The notes under the pieces are model-generated. The model was not told where the DNA came from and did no database searches. It worked only from the letters and a program-made list of their open reading frames with translations. Shown here piece by piece: positions 22,643 to 34,336 of a stretch of DNA of 64,000 nt (the first letter of the stretch is position 1; each line of letters begins with the position of its first letter). Location: contig KQ964267.1 of the NCBI GenBank assembly GCA_001566295.1, forward strand, positions 256,096 through 320,095, given 5' to 3'. This DNA comes from Microdochium bolleyi. Taxonomy: Eukaryota; Ascomycota; Sordariomycetes; Xylariales; Microdochiaceae. The position numbers and the translations under genes are program-made.

Positions 22643-23639
22643 AGCAGCTGTCCGCTGAACATGAGAGATAGCTACTGCCCTCTTTTGCCAACCGCACCCG
22701 GCAGCTTGCAGGACAATGCGTAGTCTGTTCGGTGCATTCCGATGCTTCTTATTGCAAATCATTCTTTTGGAGACTGAAGATTTCGCATCAGACGCCAGTA
22801 CGACCTATAATGCTGCTGACAAGCTTAGAAACGCTCTAGAGACAATGAAGTGCTGCAGAGTAGTGACTTGTGCTTGTACAGTGGTCTTCTGAAGTATTCA
22901 AACAACGCTATCATTTGTCACTGAGTCCTCTTCGATACGGCCAACTATACCCGATCAGTCCCTTCTCCAACTCCTGCTTCTCTCGCCGCTCTTCTCGCAG
23001 CTCCGCCTTCCGCTTCGTTGTGTCGACCATGGGCATAGACTATAGGCAGGACTTCCTGCTGGAATCATTCATTTGACGCATGGTTAACTAAGGGCTGACC
23101 GCAATTGGGCCGTCTGAAAAATAACCCTAACACGGATTATAAACCTATTCGGTCTCGACGTTTCTACTCAACACTTGACATTCAGTCATACGCACGGATC
23201 GTGCTCACTCTAATGCTATCCTAAGATCTTTCTCAGGGTTAAGAAGGTACTTTTACCTCGCCGTTACCCACAGACCACGTGGTGGGATAGATGCTCTGGC
23301 ATATGATATCTACCAGCTCCGAGCACTTGCTACTAAGCTGAAAGTAGTGGTAAACTTAACGGGCACGGAACGAGACGTGGCGAGAAAGCAGCTGTCCGCT
23401 GAGATCTCGGCGTACCAACTCCTGGACGATAACACGAGTCTCGGCAAAGGGGACAGGCTGAGCTTGAATGACCCAGAAGATGTTCTAGGCCCCAGTCCCG
23501 TTCTGGAAGTGCGTCGTGAGCAAGCGACAACATCAATCGCTGGGCCGTGATCATCAACGCTGATTTCATCACCATTCCCAGGAGTCCCAGGGAAAGCAGC
23601 CCCTCCGAGTAATGCAGACAAACTTGATTCACTCGTAGC
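22643..23639. other. Intergenic region, possible 5' remnant of the following pseudogene
   Basis: No intact gene is seen. A coherent plus-strand frame at about 23284-23550 (with AYDIYQLRALATKL and RKQLSAEISAYQLLDDNTSL) reads like a helical protein fragment and may be a remnant of the Sel1/C2 gene that follows, but I cannot link them. Confidence 0.35.
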
Positions 23640-25540
23640 TGACCAACATGTGGCCATGACAAGTATGAAGGTTGAGGTACGGCTTAAGTGGGCCGTGACG
23701 GTGCTTGACCACATCCAAGTTCTCACCGAAGCCCCATCCCATGATTACGAGGTGAATAGAATGGAGCACCGGATGGAACCGGCCTCAGAGGTGACTTACG
23801 ATGGGTACGCACGGACGCCGTCAATACTGTCGAGAACCTGGCCAAGTTTGGACATTACGAGGCGCTTTATGTCCAAAGCCGGTGGTACGGGTCCGGACGG
23901 TTTGGCTATTCTGTCGATACCGCAAAGGCATATAATGGCTATCAGGTTGCAGTGAAAGCTAAATGTACACGTGCGTACTACAGACTCGGTATGCTTTACG
24001 AGAAATCCGCTGAGTGGAACCCCGAAGCCACACGGGACACTGCACGGTACTACCAAATTGGCCGCAATCTTGGAGATTCAGCATCAGTTTGCCAACTGGG
24101 ATTGCTGCGTCTCCAAGGAATGAGCGTGGACCAAGCCTGAGAAGTCGCCTTCATGAAACAGTCCGCGAGCAATCCCGACGAAGACGAACCCGATGTCTGT
24201 TACATTTCTGGTATGCTGCTCGGCAGGGATCAGCCTTACGATATCATTGATGAAACAGTGTACAACAGGTCCTCCTCTCAGACCAAGAACAGGCAAAAGC
24301 CTTCATCGAAAAGGCTGCCTATCTAGGCTCCTCCTAGGCCCAGCTGAAGATGGGGAAGGCGTATGAATACAGCTCTGTCGGAGCCCTTTCGACACGGCGA
24401 TTTCGATGCATTAATACCGACTGACAGCAACTCGAGGAGAGGTTGAAGCTACCACGAGATTGAGCCGATGGTTTCTGATCGGCCAAGACACAACAAAATT
24501 TACTTCCGAAAACAACCGGTTAGCCTTCGCTTACGCGCAACCGGCGGCGCATAAGGGCAGTGCGGTGGCCCAATACCTGTTAGGTATCTGCTATAAGAGA
24601 GCAGTTGGGGTGGAGCCAGACCTCCACGAGGCTCGGACGTGATATGAGCTGGCATCTGGGCGGGGTTTCGCTGATGCCATTGATAGGCTTGAGTCGCTCG
24701 GCGTGGCCTTTTCCGTCCTCCCACACCCTGCGGTCGAATCTTCGGCGGTACAAGACTCGGTTGAAACTACCCATGGTCCTGAACAACCAAAGGGTGGCAT
24801 TGCGTCTGCGAGCATGTTGCTACCAGCTATTAACCTTGGCTCGGAGTTCCACGTATATTGCCCAGAAGATCTCTGTCTTGATCGCGATTCTGACTTCCCC
24901 ATACACGGTGAGTATTTGTTTACAAATGATACCAAGGACCATCGACGCCCTCCGAGTACTGGACCATCTCTGGACCAGAGAGTTGTTATGGTTCTTATAG
25001 TCAAGATCGAACGAGCATCACGTGTTCCTAGGCGTATTTTCCTGGGTCGACAGCATCCGTACTGTGTGGTCAACTTTGGGTCGAAAAGGCTCCGAACACA
25101 AACGCACAGGGGTGGCGGAAGAGAACCTGAATGGTACGTCAAATCCGCGTCAAGCTTCCACCTCACTGGAGTAATTTGCCGGGGAGTCAGATTCCGACAA
25201 CGTTGCTTACTGTAGCGTGTCTCTATAAGAAAGAGGAAATAAAAATTAAATTCAACTTTCCAGAAGTAAGCCACCCGAACTTACAGCAGAGGTTGTCCAT
25301 CAAGATCCGCCACGATGGTGGACGGAACGATCTTATCGCGATCGCGTGGGTTCGTACCACCCGACATCGTGTCCCACGCTAGCGAGTCACGGTACGACCT
25401 GGACTACGAAGGAATCCCGGAAGGCAGGATATTAATTGGCCTTCAGTTCCAAAGCCAGTAGATCCAGCATAGAATTGCATCCACTTTACTCTGCACGATG
25501 ATGACTCGATGATGCTTTATGCATACGTAGATGCCAAACT
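23640..25540 (+). pseudogene. Decayed Sel1-repeat plus C2-domain protein gene (Skt5-like)
   Basis: Several plus-strand frames spell out one broken protein. The start (VRLKWAVTVLDHIQ) and DAVNTVENLAKFGHYEALYV, then ALYVQSRWYGSG and AYYRLGMLYEKSAEW, match the Sel1-repeat layout of chitin-synthase-activator (Skt5/Chs4) relatives. Further Sel1 units follow at about 24290-24370 (QAKAFIEKAAYLG) and 24510-24690 (AVAQYLLGICYKRAVGVEPD). A C2 domain remnant follows at about 24985-25380 (VLIVKIERAS, RRIFLGRQHPYCVVNFGSK, then GRNDLIAIAWV). The frame is broken by TGA at 24138-24140, TAG at 24335-24337, TGA at 24640-24642 and several frame changes that no good intron explains. The three stops are each one C-to-T type change from a sense codon (TGG, CGA or CAG), as repeat-induced point mutation would produce. 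No functional product is expected. Confidence 0.7.
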
Positions 25541-28500
25541 CTGAAAGGTGGTCCAGTCAACAAGTATTCAACCATCATGGTTTAGAAAACACCAAAGGTG
25601 AGGACTCCTGTAGTATTGAATGGCCAACTTTTCTACCATGCCCCATCACACGTGGGACCCTATTGTTTGATTGGGTCTCACCTGCCAGCGTGCAGACCAT
25701 TGAAAACCGACAAGCAAGCAGTCATAGTAGTATAAAAGAGGCCGCACATCTGTTGATAAAGAAAACCATTCTTATGCCGTTGCTCCCCTTCGATGGGCGA
25801 TGCCGGCATCCCGGACCTACTTCACGCGATTCCAATGACGGGAGACGTTGGTATTGAGAAGAAGACTATCTCACTTGATCGTGACGAAGAATAGAGACGT
25901 CTGAGCTTGGACGGTGAGCCTGGCGACGAGGGACTGCGGAAACCCATGATTGTGACACAGGGGGTCAATTAATCTCTGTTGTAGACTAGACTAACTGTCA
26001 ATCACGGGCTACCTGCTGGCCAGTGTGTCATGGCGTGTGACTCGGACGGTGCTGCCTTGTTCTTGTGAGACGACGACAAGCAGGAGCGCGTTGAACACAG
26101 TCCAGTACCGCGGCGGCACCTCGAGACATTCCCGGGAGCCGTGAACTAACACGGTCTCGACTGACTCAGGCACTCGGGTCTGGAGCCGCGGACTCCCGAC
26201 CTCAGCTTGGCAGGGGCCATGCAGATGCGATCTCGCCGATCTTGGGGGCAGCCCGGAAGCCATGTGTCCTTCCATGCCGGTTCTGGCTGCGTGATGCAAT
26301 GCAATGCATATGTCGGCCAGGATCTAGATTACTTGCCGCAGTAGTGGCAGTTTCCTTGCGATCACAATTCGGCGGCCGACTCTTTGTCTACCCCTGGGGG
26401 CCAGAGCGGTCTACGATCATACACACGTGACGGGGATCATGCTATTCACGAAAAGCGATAGAGATTCAGACAAGAGATCGTTGTACAACTAACGATCATG
26501 TCAAGCCAGCAAGTTGCTCTCGGTGCTGAACTGGTCTGTTCGTACCATGCGGTCGTCATTCGTCTCGCTGCTCAGCCATGGCGTCCAGGATTGTCAGATC
26601 AGCAACTGTCAGCGCGGCAGCAGGAACTATGAAAGGCAGCAGGTCTTTCTCCTGATCTCAATCTACCATGTATCGGGCACCGGAGGCGCCCGATGGCACG
26701 GAGGCACATTTCGCGGGGAACGTGGATATTTGCGACGTGAAGGGGCAACTTCATGTCGGCCAACACGAACATGTCAACTGCTATTGACTGTGCATAATTA
26801 CCTAGCAGAGGATATCATGGCCGAATCATTAGCCAGTTCCACCGTTTGCCATATGAGCTCAAATGAGGCCAAGAATGAGCCGTCTCACCGGCTGATGCCT
26901 GAGGCAGACAGATCTACGGAAACACGACGACAACCCGTCCACCTGGACCCGGGACCATCACCCCTGCAGGCCCATCCAAGGTTATCGCCGTGGTCGTATC
27001 AGAATGGCCTCCCCGAGCAAGCCCCACAGGTAGCTTGCTCGATCGGAGAGTTTGCCGAGAGGGGCGCGCCCCATCCCCTCATACTGCGTGGTCTGTGACG
27101 ACCTTGGCGCATTTGTGGCTTCCCACTTGCCTCTAGACACAGCGCACCGTTGCTTCGGGCGCACGTTGCCGAGTCACGCGCGAGGGAGTGCTGAGTGGTT
27201 CGCACAGGCGTGGTCGAGTCAGGGCAGCTCAGCTCGACCCCAACCATCTGTTGTGGCTTGGCCGCTTGTTTCCCCCTCAATTGCATGTTCTTCAAGATCG
27301 TGGTGTCTCGCACAGAAGACCGAGATCAGGGCAGGCCCTCCCATGTTCATAACGAACCGCAAAACCAGCCGCAGGCAAGTTGAGCACATCCCGACATATA
27401 AGTTCCGAGGCCTCCGGCCCCGTGGCTTCCCCAGCGATATTATTTATGAGGCGCAGGATGGCCAATCGTGCATCACTGCATCAGCAAGTCGAGACCGAGT
27501 TGAGTTCGCTGGACCGGATGGATAATTATACCAGAACGGTTCTCTTTCTGAGTGCTCAACATTCAATACTTGACCTGGATGCACCCTCGCTTCTTTGCGA
27601 TCCCACTGCAAATGCACGCATCATGGTCATGGAGGTCACATTGCTGCCCGGGCCTCTACTAGTCCAGGGAACAATAGACGCTTCTAGATCATATTGCCTG
27701 TAGCTTGGTACATGACATGGACCTCCCGTGGCCAGAGCCTCGATTCTCTGTGTGGGCAACAATGCGGTGGCACGCATGGCACTGTTCTGTGGTTGGAGTG
27801 CTGCGTGGACGGCACGGAGACGGAGTGCAGCGGACCCTTATCAGCACTATCAGTTCTGGTCGGGGAGAAGAGCGAGCTGTCAAGTGAATGCGGCTGCTGG
27901 AAGCCTGGGCGTTCTGGCGGCCTTCTGTGGCACTCGCCAGCCAACCAGCACCGTGTCTCAAGTGCCTAATGACCCTGCTGACCGTCAGGGAGAGAGTGCA
28001 CCAGATAGCAAAGCCCATGGGCGCGCGAGAGATAAGTTACCCCGGATGTTCAGGGATCTGGGACCCATCGAGCTGGGCGCGAGAGCCACCAGTTCCCCAG
28101 AATAACAGCTATCTGGTGGAGTCTGGACGGGGCCCGTGGCTTGCTCTTATCACTCCGAGAGTGGCCTCGATATCTCGCCCAGCCCCCGAAGCGGTCTAAG
28201 GCCAGCCGTGGACCACGAATCAGCAGCGCGGTCCCGACGGATTAGAGCCAGGCAGGCCCCCCCGCTTCCCATCGGGATCCGTCAACGATGCCGACAGCAC
28301 AAGGGTGTAGGCACGGCCGTTCCGACATGCATGGCGCGGGCCAGATCAGAGCCATGACGGCGCCCTTTCCCCTCCCATGCCGGCAGCCCTCACAATGAGG
28401 TCTAGAGGGCATTGCCACGCGTGAACGGAGCTCCTGTCCAATAATGAGCCTCCCCTCGGTCTCTCTTACCCTAGGCTTTCTCTGCGATTCCAGTGATGGC

Positions 28501-28910
28501 GTCCCTGGCGTGGAGCCGGTTTCTCCGCACCGTCAACACACCACCACCGGCACAGGCTTCTGAGCCGGGCCTTGGCTGATGGCAGCTGATGCCAGGCTTC
28601 TCCAACGTTACCAGAGACACCTCCCCTGCTTGCCGGCACACGCGCCTTGGAATGATAGATAAGCTCGACCTCACCCCCATCCCTCCTCGATCTGCCGACC
28701 TGCGTCGTCCTTTCCAGCCTCGTGGAACAGCAGGGTAGCAATCTCACTCGAGTCCGGATCAGCAAGAGTGACGCAGCCATACAAGTCATCTCCGTACCAC
28801 AGCTCGGATCTTGGCTGCAGACCATCTCTTCCCGCTACACCCAACACCACCAGCGCACTACAAGCAAGATACTCTATCCCACCCAGAGCGAGGGACATAA
28901 TACTGCCAAT
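25541..28910. other. Gene-poor stretch of 3.4 kb
   Basis: No supported gene lies between the Sel1/C2 pseudogene and the permease. Frames are short and mutually overlapping. The right end is the promoter and 5' leader of the NCS1 gene. Confidence 0.5.
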
Positions 28911-30698
28911 ATGGGCAAGATGGACAACGTCTCGACTGGCCTGCGGGCTCGGTATATCGATAGCTTCAAGATGGACCAGGATGCCATTGGCCGCGTGACC
29001 AGCGGTCCGGCGATGACCAACTGGGATCTCGAGCCTGTCGACGAGGAGCGGCGCAACTGGAACTGGAAGACGTTCGGCTCGTACTGGCTATCCGAGTCGT
29101 GGGCCGTCACGCAGTTCACCATCGGCTCGCAGATGGTCGTCAGCGGCCTGCTCTGGTGGCACGCTCTTCTCGCCTGCGCCATTGCTCACTTGTTCGGCGC
29201 CGCCTTTGCCGTGCTCAACTGCGTAAGCCTACCACCTCACACGTCGCTGGGACCTATTCACACTCTGTCCACATCGAGCAATGGCTAACGACTGGTCTCT
29301 TTCTAGCGATCTGGCGCTGCCTACCACATTCCCTTCCCCGTCGTTGTGCGCGGCTGCTTTGGTGTCTACGGCGGTTTGTGGCCCGTCTTCTCTCGCTCGG
29401 TTCTCGACCTCGTCTGGTACGGCACGCAGTCCGCCTTTGGCGGCACGTTTGTCGATGTCGCCCTCATCACAATCTTTGGCGACCTGTGGAGGGACATCCC
29501 CAACCATCTGCCCGAGTCGGCCAGCATCACGACCCGCGGCATGACGGCCTTTTTCCTGTACTGGGTGCTCCAGTTCTGGACCACCTTCTTCCGCCCCAAC
29601 GAGCTCAAGTGGATGTACTACGTCAAGGCCATCATCATGCCCATCAATATGTTTGGCATCTTCATCTGGGCCATTTACCGCTCCGGCGGACCTGGCGACT
29701 TCCAGCTGACCGAGTACGCCGTGTCCAACACGGCCCTCGCCTGGGCCGTTCTGGCGGCCATGAACTCGGCCCTGAACGGCAACTTCGGCCCTCTGGTCGC
29801 CTCGGGCCAGGACATTACGCGTTTCGCCCGCAGCCGCCGCGACGCCACCATCGGCCAGGCCATCTCCGCCCCTTGGTCCGCCACTGTCGTCGTCACCCTT
29901 GGCCTCGTGACCGCCGCCTGCTCCCGCAAGATCTATGGCCAGGCCTACTGGTCCCCCGCCCTACTCCTACAGGCCATCATGGAGGAGAACTTCTCCAGCG
30001 CGACCCGCTTCGCGTGCTTCCTTTCCGCCGCGACCTTCATCTTCGGCAACATCTGCACAAACTACATCTGCAACATCGTGCCCTTCGGCTCCGACTGCAC
30101 CGCCCTCTGGCCCCGCCGCATCAACTACATCCGCGCGGCCGTCATCTGCGCGCTCGTCGGCGGCTGGCTCATGGTGCCCTGGAAGGTCTCGGTCGACGGC
30201 GCGGCTTTCGTCAACGCCATCGTCGGTATGGGCATCTTCGTCGCGACCCTCATCGGCGTCATGATGTCCGACTACTACATCATCCGCAAGGGCAACTACT
30301 ACATCGAGGACCTCTACTCGTCCGACCCCTCCGGCCGGTACTATTACACCAAGGGCTTCAACTGGCGCGCCTACGCCGCCTACCTCACGGGTGTCGCGCT
30401 CCAGTTCCCGGGCTTCCTCGGCACCCTCGGCGTCAAGTCCCTCGCGGGCCCGCTCCAGCCCGCGCAGCAGCTCTACACGCTGGGCTACCTGCTCGCGTTC
30501 GCGACCGCATTCGTCATCTACACCATCCTCTGCCTCTTGTTCCCGGATGAGCACATGAAGGAGGCCAAGGCCATGCCGTTCGAGGCCCTGTGCAAGCGCG
30601 AGCGCACCCGTTTCATCGATGGCGGCCGCCAGGGCAGTGTTGTCTCGGGCCACGATGACATCGATGCCTCCAAGGAGAAGGGCATGTCCGAGGTCTGA
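28911..30698 (+). CDS. NCS1-family nucleobase/allantoin permease (Fur type)
   Basis: Two exons, 28911-29222 and 29307-30698, give 567 residues; the 84-nt intron (GTAAGC...CTAG) is phase 0. The ATG at 28911 was chosen because it begins a hydrophilic N-terminal tail of the usual length. Family marks are NWDLEPVDEERRNW near residue 37, the SYWLSESWAVTQFTIGSQ first membrane segment, the AAYHIPFPVVVRGCFGVYGG loop, and FGPLVASGQDITRFARSR. About twelve membrane segments can be traced, ending in a cytosolic tail rich in K, E and D. NCS1 proteins co-transport uracil, uridine, allantoin, cytosine or purines with protons at the plasma membrane. The Fur-type N-terminus points to uracil or allantoin rather than cytosine/purine, but the substrate is an inference. 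No catabolic genes lie next to it. Confidence 0.93.
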
Positions 30699-31347
30699 GC
30701 GAGAGTGGATTATTGTTTTTGTCTTTCAATCATGTTTCAGAGGCCAGACTCGCCTGCACGTTGTTGATGTGTTAATTGTGTACTGTACTGGTGATGGTGG
30801 CTCGACCTTTATGGTTCGATCAATTGTCCATAGTAATTTACCCGAGCTTCAGACTTCTATGTCCCTGTTCTGGCTGTCGTGAGATCTCGTCGACTGCGTG
30901 TTCGTACCATTCCCTGCACGTCTCTATCCAAATACCTCAATGATCACCTTACGTGTTGACTTTGGTACTGGCAGCCTACAGTCACATGAATTTCTAGCGG
31001 AGAGTGGCTTCAGGCGAACAGATAGTCGTGACTGGGTCCGCAGCCCAAGGCCGACACGGATAATTGTATCCAGCCAGCACCGCGAGCCACCCCCGCACTT
31101 CTTTTTCCCCAAATGCCCCCATTTCACCCCCTGGAACGACCACTCGCGTGGGTAGAGTAGTAAGCGAGTACACACATACATTGGAAGACGACGGTATCCA
31201 GCCCAGGATGTCTGCCTCGGTAGAAACGACAACTTCTACTTTTGCAATCTGGCCCTGACCGCTCGCTCATCACCCAAGTACCTGACAAGACCCCGTCAAC
31301 ATTCACAATACCAACCACTCGCCCCAAACAAACCTTCCAGGGAGAAA
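30699..31347. other. Intergenic region
   Basis: No gene is seen. It holds the 3' region of the permease gene and the promoter of the EthD-like gene on the same strand. Confidence 0.6.
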
Positions 31348-32232
31348 ATGGCCACCCCGACCCAGCGCACGACCTACATCGGCCCCGCGCCCAAAGGTCC
31401 GGGCCTGATCTACGCGCAGTCGCACATCACCTCGCCCGAGCTCACCCCGGACACGTTCGACCGGTGGTACGCCTCGGTGCACGTCCCGGACGTCATGGCC
31501 ACGGGTGTCGTGTCGCACGCCGCGCGGTGGGCGTGCACCGACGACGAGTCCGCTGCGCAGGCCGACCCGTACCTCGCGACGTACCGCGTGCCCGAGATGG
31601 CAGACCTGCAAGGGGAGGCGTTCAAGGCGATCCCCATGACACACGAGCTGCTACCCGGCGGGGGCGGGGAAAAGGTCGATGGGAGGACGGTGCATGATAG
31701 TGTGGACATTGACACATGCTTCTATGAGCTTGTTGAGGTCTATGAGACGGAGAAGCATGACGGAGGTGAGTTTCCATTCTGGGCCTCAAGATGGCCATAC
31801 CTGGTCGACATACATTACGTTGTCTCTTTCCTTTCCTCTTTACACAGATTGCCGCTGGGCTGACTGATACAATTCATGACAGCATTCGCGACACACATCA
31901 TCTCCGCGGGCATGACGCCCAAGGACCAGGCCGCGAGCGACGACATGGACCGGTGGTACCGCGAGGAGCACAACGAGCAGATGTCGCTTGAGCCCGGCTG
32001 GGTCCGGTCGAGCCGGTATAAGCTGGTCTTCCAGATCAAGAGCGTCGGCGGGGGCAGCAGCAGGAGGGACGCGCCCGAGTGGATGACGCTGCACGAGTTC
32101 GGTGAGGGAAATAAGCTAGGAACCAAGGTCACTGCGCTCGAGCCCATCTCGGAATGGACGAGGAAGGTGATGGGCGACATGAAGAGCATCGAGGCGTATG
32201 TATGGAAGCGGACGGAGGGGTGGTCGAAGTGA
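31348..32232 (+). CDS. Two-module EthD-like (dimeric alpha-beta barrel) protein
   Basis: Two exons, 31348-31765 and 31883-32232, give 255 residues; the phase-1 intron (GTGAGT...ACAG) falls between the two modules. Each half looks like a ferredoxin-like EthD/DABB unit. The first has TPDTFDRWYASVHVPDVMAT and ARWACTDDESA; the second has SDDMDRWYREEHNEQMS and RSSRYKLVFQ. The shared D-[MF]-[DF]-RWY...H pattern shows that the halves are related, which suggests an old duplication giving a single-chain pseudo-dimer. Proteins of this kind are found as small cytosolic enzymes or accessory proteins in degradation of aromatic or ether compounds and in polyketide tailoring, but most fungal ones have no known role. 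No signal peptide is present. No biosynthetic cluster is visible nearby, so the function is left open. Confidence 0.75.
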
Positions 32233-32642
32233 GACGAAACCGGTCTCATTGATTGGACGGATAAAAGTTTGACGAAGATCTGCTCTGGTCATGGCCGACA
32301 AACCACATAGTAGCCGTGTTATGACGCATAAACTGCTGCTCTTATCGCAGACAACATTTGGCAAGGTGACTTAAAGACTTGCTTCCTACACCCACGAGGG
32401 ATGGCGCACAGAAAGCTCTAAATGTACCTAAAGTCACTATCTCACTCGCACACATACACACGAAGCAGGCATTTCTGTGAACTATTGCAAGGAAGGATCA
32501 CACAACGAGAAACACGTGTTTTGCACAACACAGAAGGAGCTTTTCGCACAGGGTAGTTTTTGGAACTTTCTTTTGACTTTTATTGACTTATTCTCCAGCA
32601 ATTCAGAGTCTGTTGCCCGGCTATGATGTCGCGCACAAGCAA
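32233..32642. other. Convergent intergenic region
   Basis: Short region between the stop codons of the EthD-like gene (+) and the duplicated-domain gene (-). It must contain both 3' ends; no further gene is seen. Confidence 0.6.
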
Positions 32643-34336
32643 CTAAGCAGCACGGACAGCAGCCGTGGGCACGAGCAGCGCGAACTCGCCGTTGAGGTCC
32701 GCGACCTTGAGGGTCCACTTGTCCTCGGCGGCCTTGAACTCGAACTCGCCGACGTTCTCGACGGCGAACTGGTTCGTGGCGGTGTCGAGCTTGGCGATGC
32801 GGCCCTGCGCCGGGTCGATGCGCGCCTTGATGGCCGCGGTAAAGATGTACTCGAGCTTGGTCTCGTCGGTGGCGGCGGTGCGCGCCTGCGTCGCGACGGT
32901 GAAGGCGAGGGGGTCGACGAAGGAGAAGCCCGCGGGCGCGGCACCGGCGGGCTTCGAGGGCGTGACAGTGATGCGGTTCGCGGCCGCGGCCTTGAACTCC
33001 ATCTTCAGCTGGCCAGCGCCCTGTGCGTGGTGGGAAATGTGTCAGTCGAGTTTGCTCTTTGGTTTGGTCGATGCTTGGTGAAAGATGGAGCGTGAGGGTG
33101 CGACATGACTTACGTTAGCGGCAAAGGCGAGCTCCTGCTTGGTCTCAGCGACGACAGCGTTGCCAGTGCCGAACAGACCGACGATCTCGACCTTCTGCTC
33201 TGCGCCGGCCTCGGCTCCGGTTCCGTTTCCAGCGGCAGGGGGTGCAGCGGGAGGAGGGGGCCGGGCAGCAGCGGGAGGAGCAGCGGCGGCGGCGTCGGGG
33301 ACGAACAGAGCGAACTCGCCAGACAGGTTGCGGACCTTGAGCACGATCTCGTTCTCCTCAGCCTCGAACTCGGTCTCGCCAACACGGTCGCCGACCTCGA
33401 AGGCCTTCTTCTCGTTGTTGAACTTGCCGATCGTCGTCTTGGTCAGGTCGATGCCGGCAAGGGCGGCGTCTAAGATTTTGCGTCAGTGGATAGTTCAAGA
33501 TGTATGTGTCCCGGGAGGAATGGGAAGATTCGGATCACTTACTGGTACCGTCAAAGATGTAGTCGAGCTGGCCGAGTGTGAGGTCGCCACCACCGCCCTG
33601 TTGGAAGGCGACGATGAACGAGCTGGGGTCGAGCAGCTTGAAGCCGGCGGGCGCGGCGCCAGGTGCCTTGTTCTCGACGACAGCGAGCTTGCGGGCGGTC
33701 TTGGCCTGGAACTCAACCTCGAAGTTGCCGACGGCCTGTGTTTAATATCTGTCAGCCGGGGTCCGTAATCCTTGGGGAATCACGATTGTAACTTACAGCC
33801 TTGAAGACGACATCCTGCTTGAGGTCATCGCCCTTGAGGTCGATGAGCTGGCCGAAAGCTCCGGCCAGCTCGACGTCCTTGCCCTCGGCAGCCTCTCCGC
33901 CAGCACCGGCACCGGCTCCGGCTCCGGCACCGTTGCCGCGGTTAGCGCCGCCTTGGCCACGGTCCTGACCACGATCAGCTCCCTGCTCGCGATCAGCAGC
34001 TTGGCCGCGACCGGCTCCTTGCTCGCGGTCGGCTGCCTGGCCGCGACCAGCACCTTGGCCACGGCCAGCACCTTCACCGGCACCTTGACCGCGGCCAGCA
34101 CCACGCTCAGCCTCCTCCTCGTCATCCTGTTTGACGGCACCCTTCCCGGCACCAGCACCAGCTCCGGCAGCAGGCTGGGCGGCAGCGGGCTGGGCGGCAG
34201 CCGCACCGCGAGACCACACCGCGCCAGGCTCCCTGGCGACGATATCACCAGCAGGCGCGCGCGGGATCGAGGGGAAGGCCGCGACGAAGGGGGCAACGCC
34301 CACCAGGGCGGCGGTAAGTGTCGATGAGAAACGCAT
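32643..34336 (-). CDS. Secreted protein with a tandemly duplicated domain and G/Q/R-rich repeats
   Basis: Four exons, 34336-33797, 33735-33543, 33469-33114 and 33020-32643, give 488 residues with clean GTAAGT donors and CAG/TAG acceptors. A signal peptide (MRFSSTLTAALVGVAPFVAA) leads to an Ala/Pro-rich stretch and then a low-complexity region of repeated RGQGAG/ADREQGAG motifs (about residues 60-145). The rest is two copies of a ~150-residue unit. Each begins with a VEL(or I)-[AV]-G-x-FG strand, contains PGAAPAGF..DP.SF (or PAGAAPAGF..DPLAF), LDYIF (or LEYIF) and VGETEFEAEE (or VGEFEFKAAE), and ends LSGEFALFVPDA (or LNGEFALLVPTA). The family is not known to me. It is probably extracellular or wall-associated. 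A stretch of Ala and Pro links the units. No cysteines or catalytic motif are evident. Confidence 0.85.

Noticed and set aside
26009..26299. 96-codon minus-strand frame with a protein-like composition
   Set aside because: No splice partners, no recognised motif and no neighbouring coding signal, so it was not called as a gene.
29099..30550. Long plus-strand open frame of 483 codons inside the NCS1 gene
   Set aside because: It is in another frame over the permease coding region, is His/Arg/Pro-rich, and reflects GC-biased third positions.
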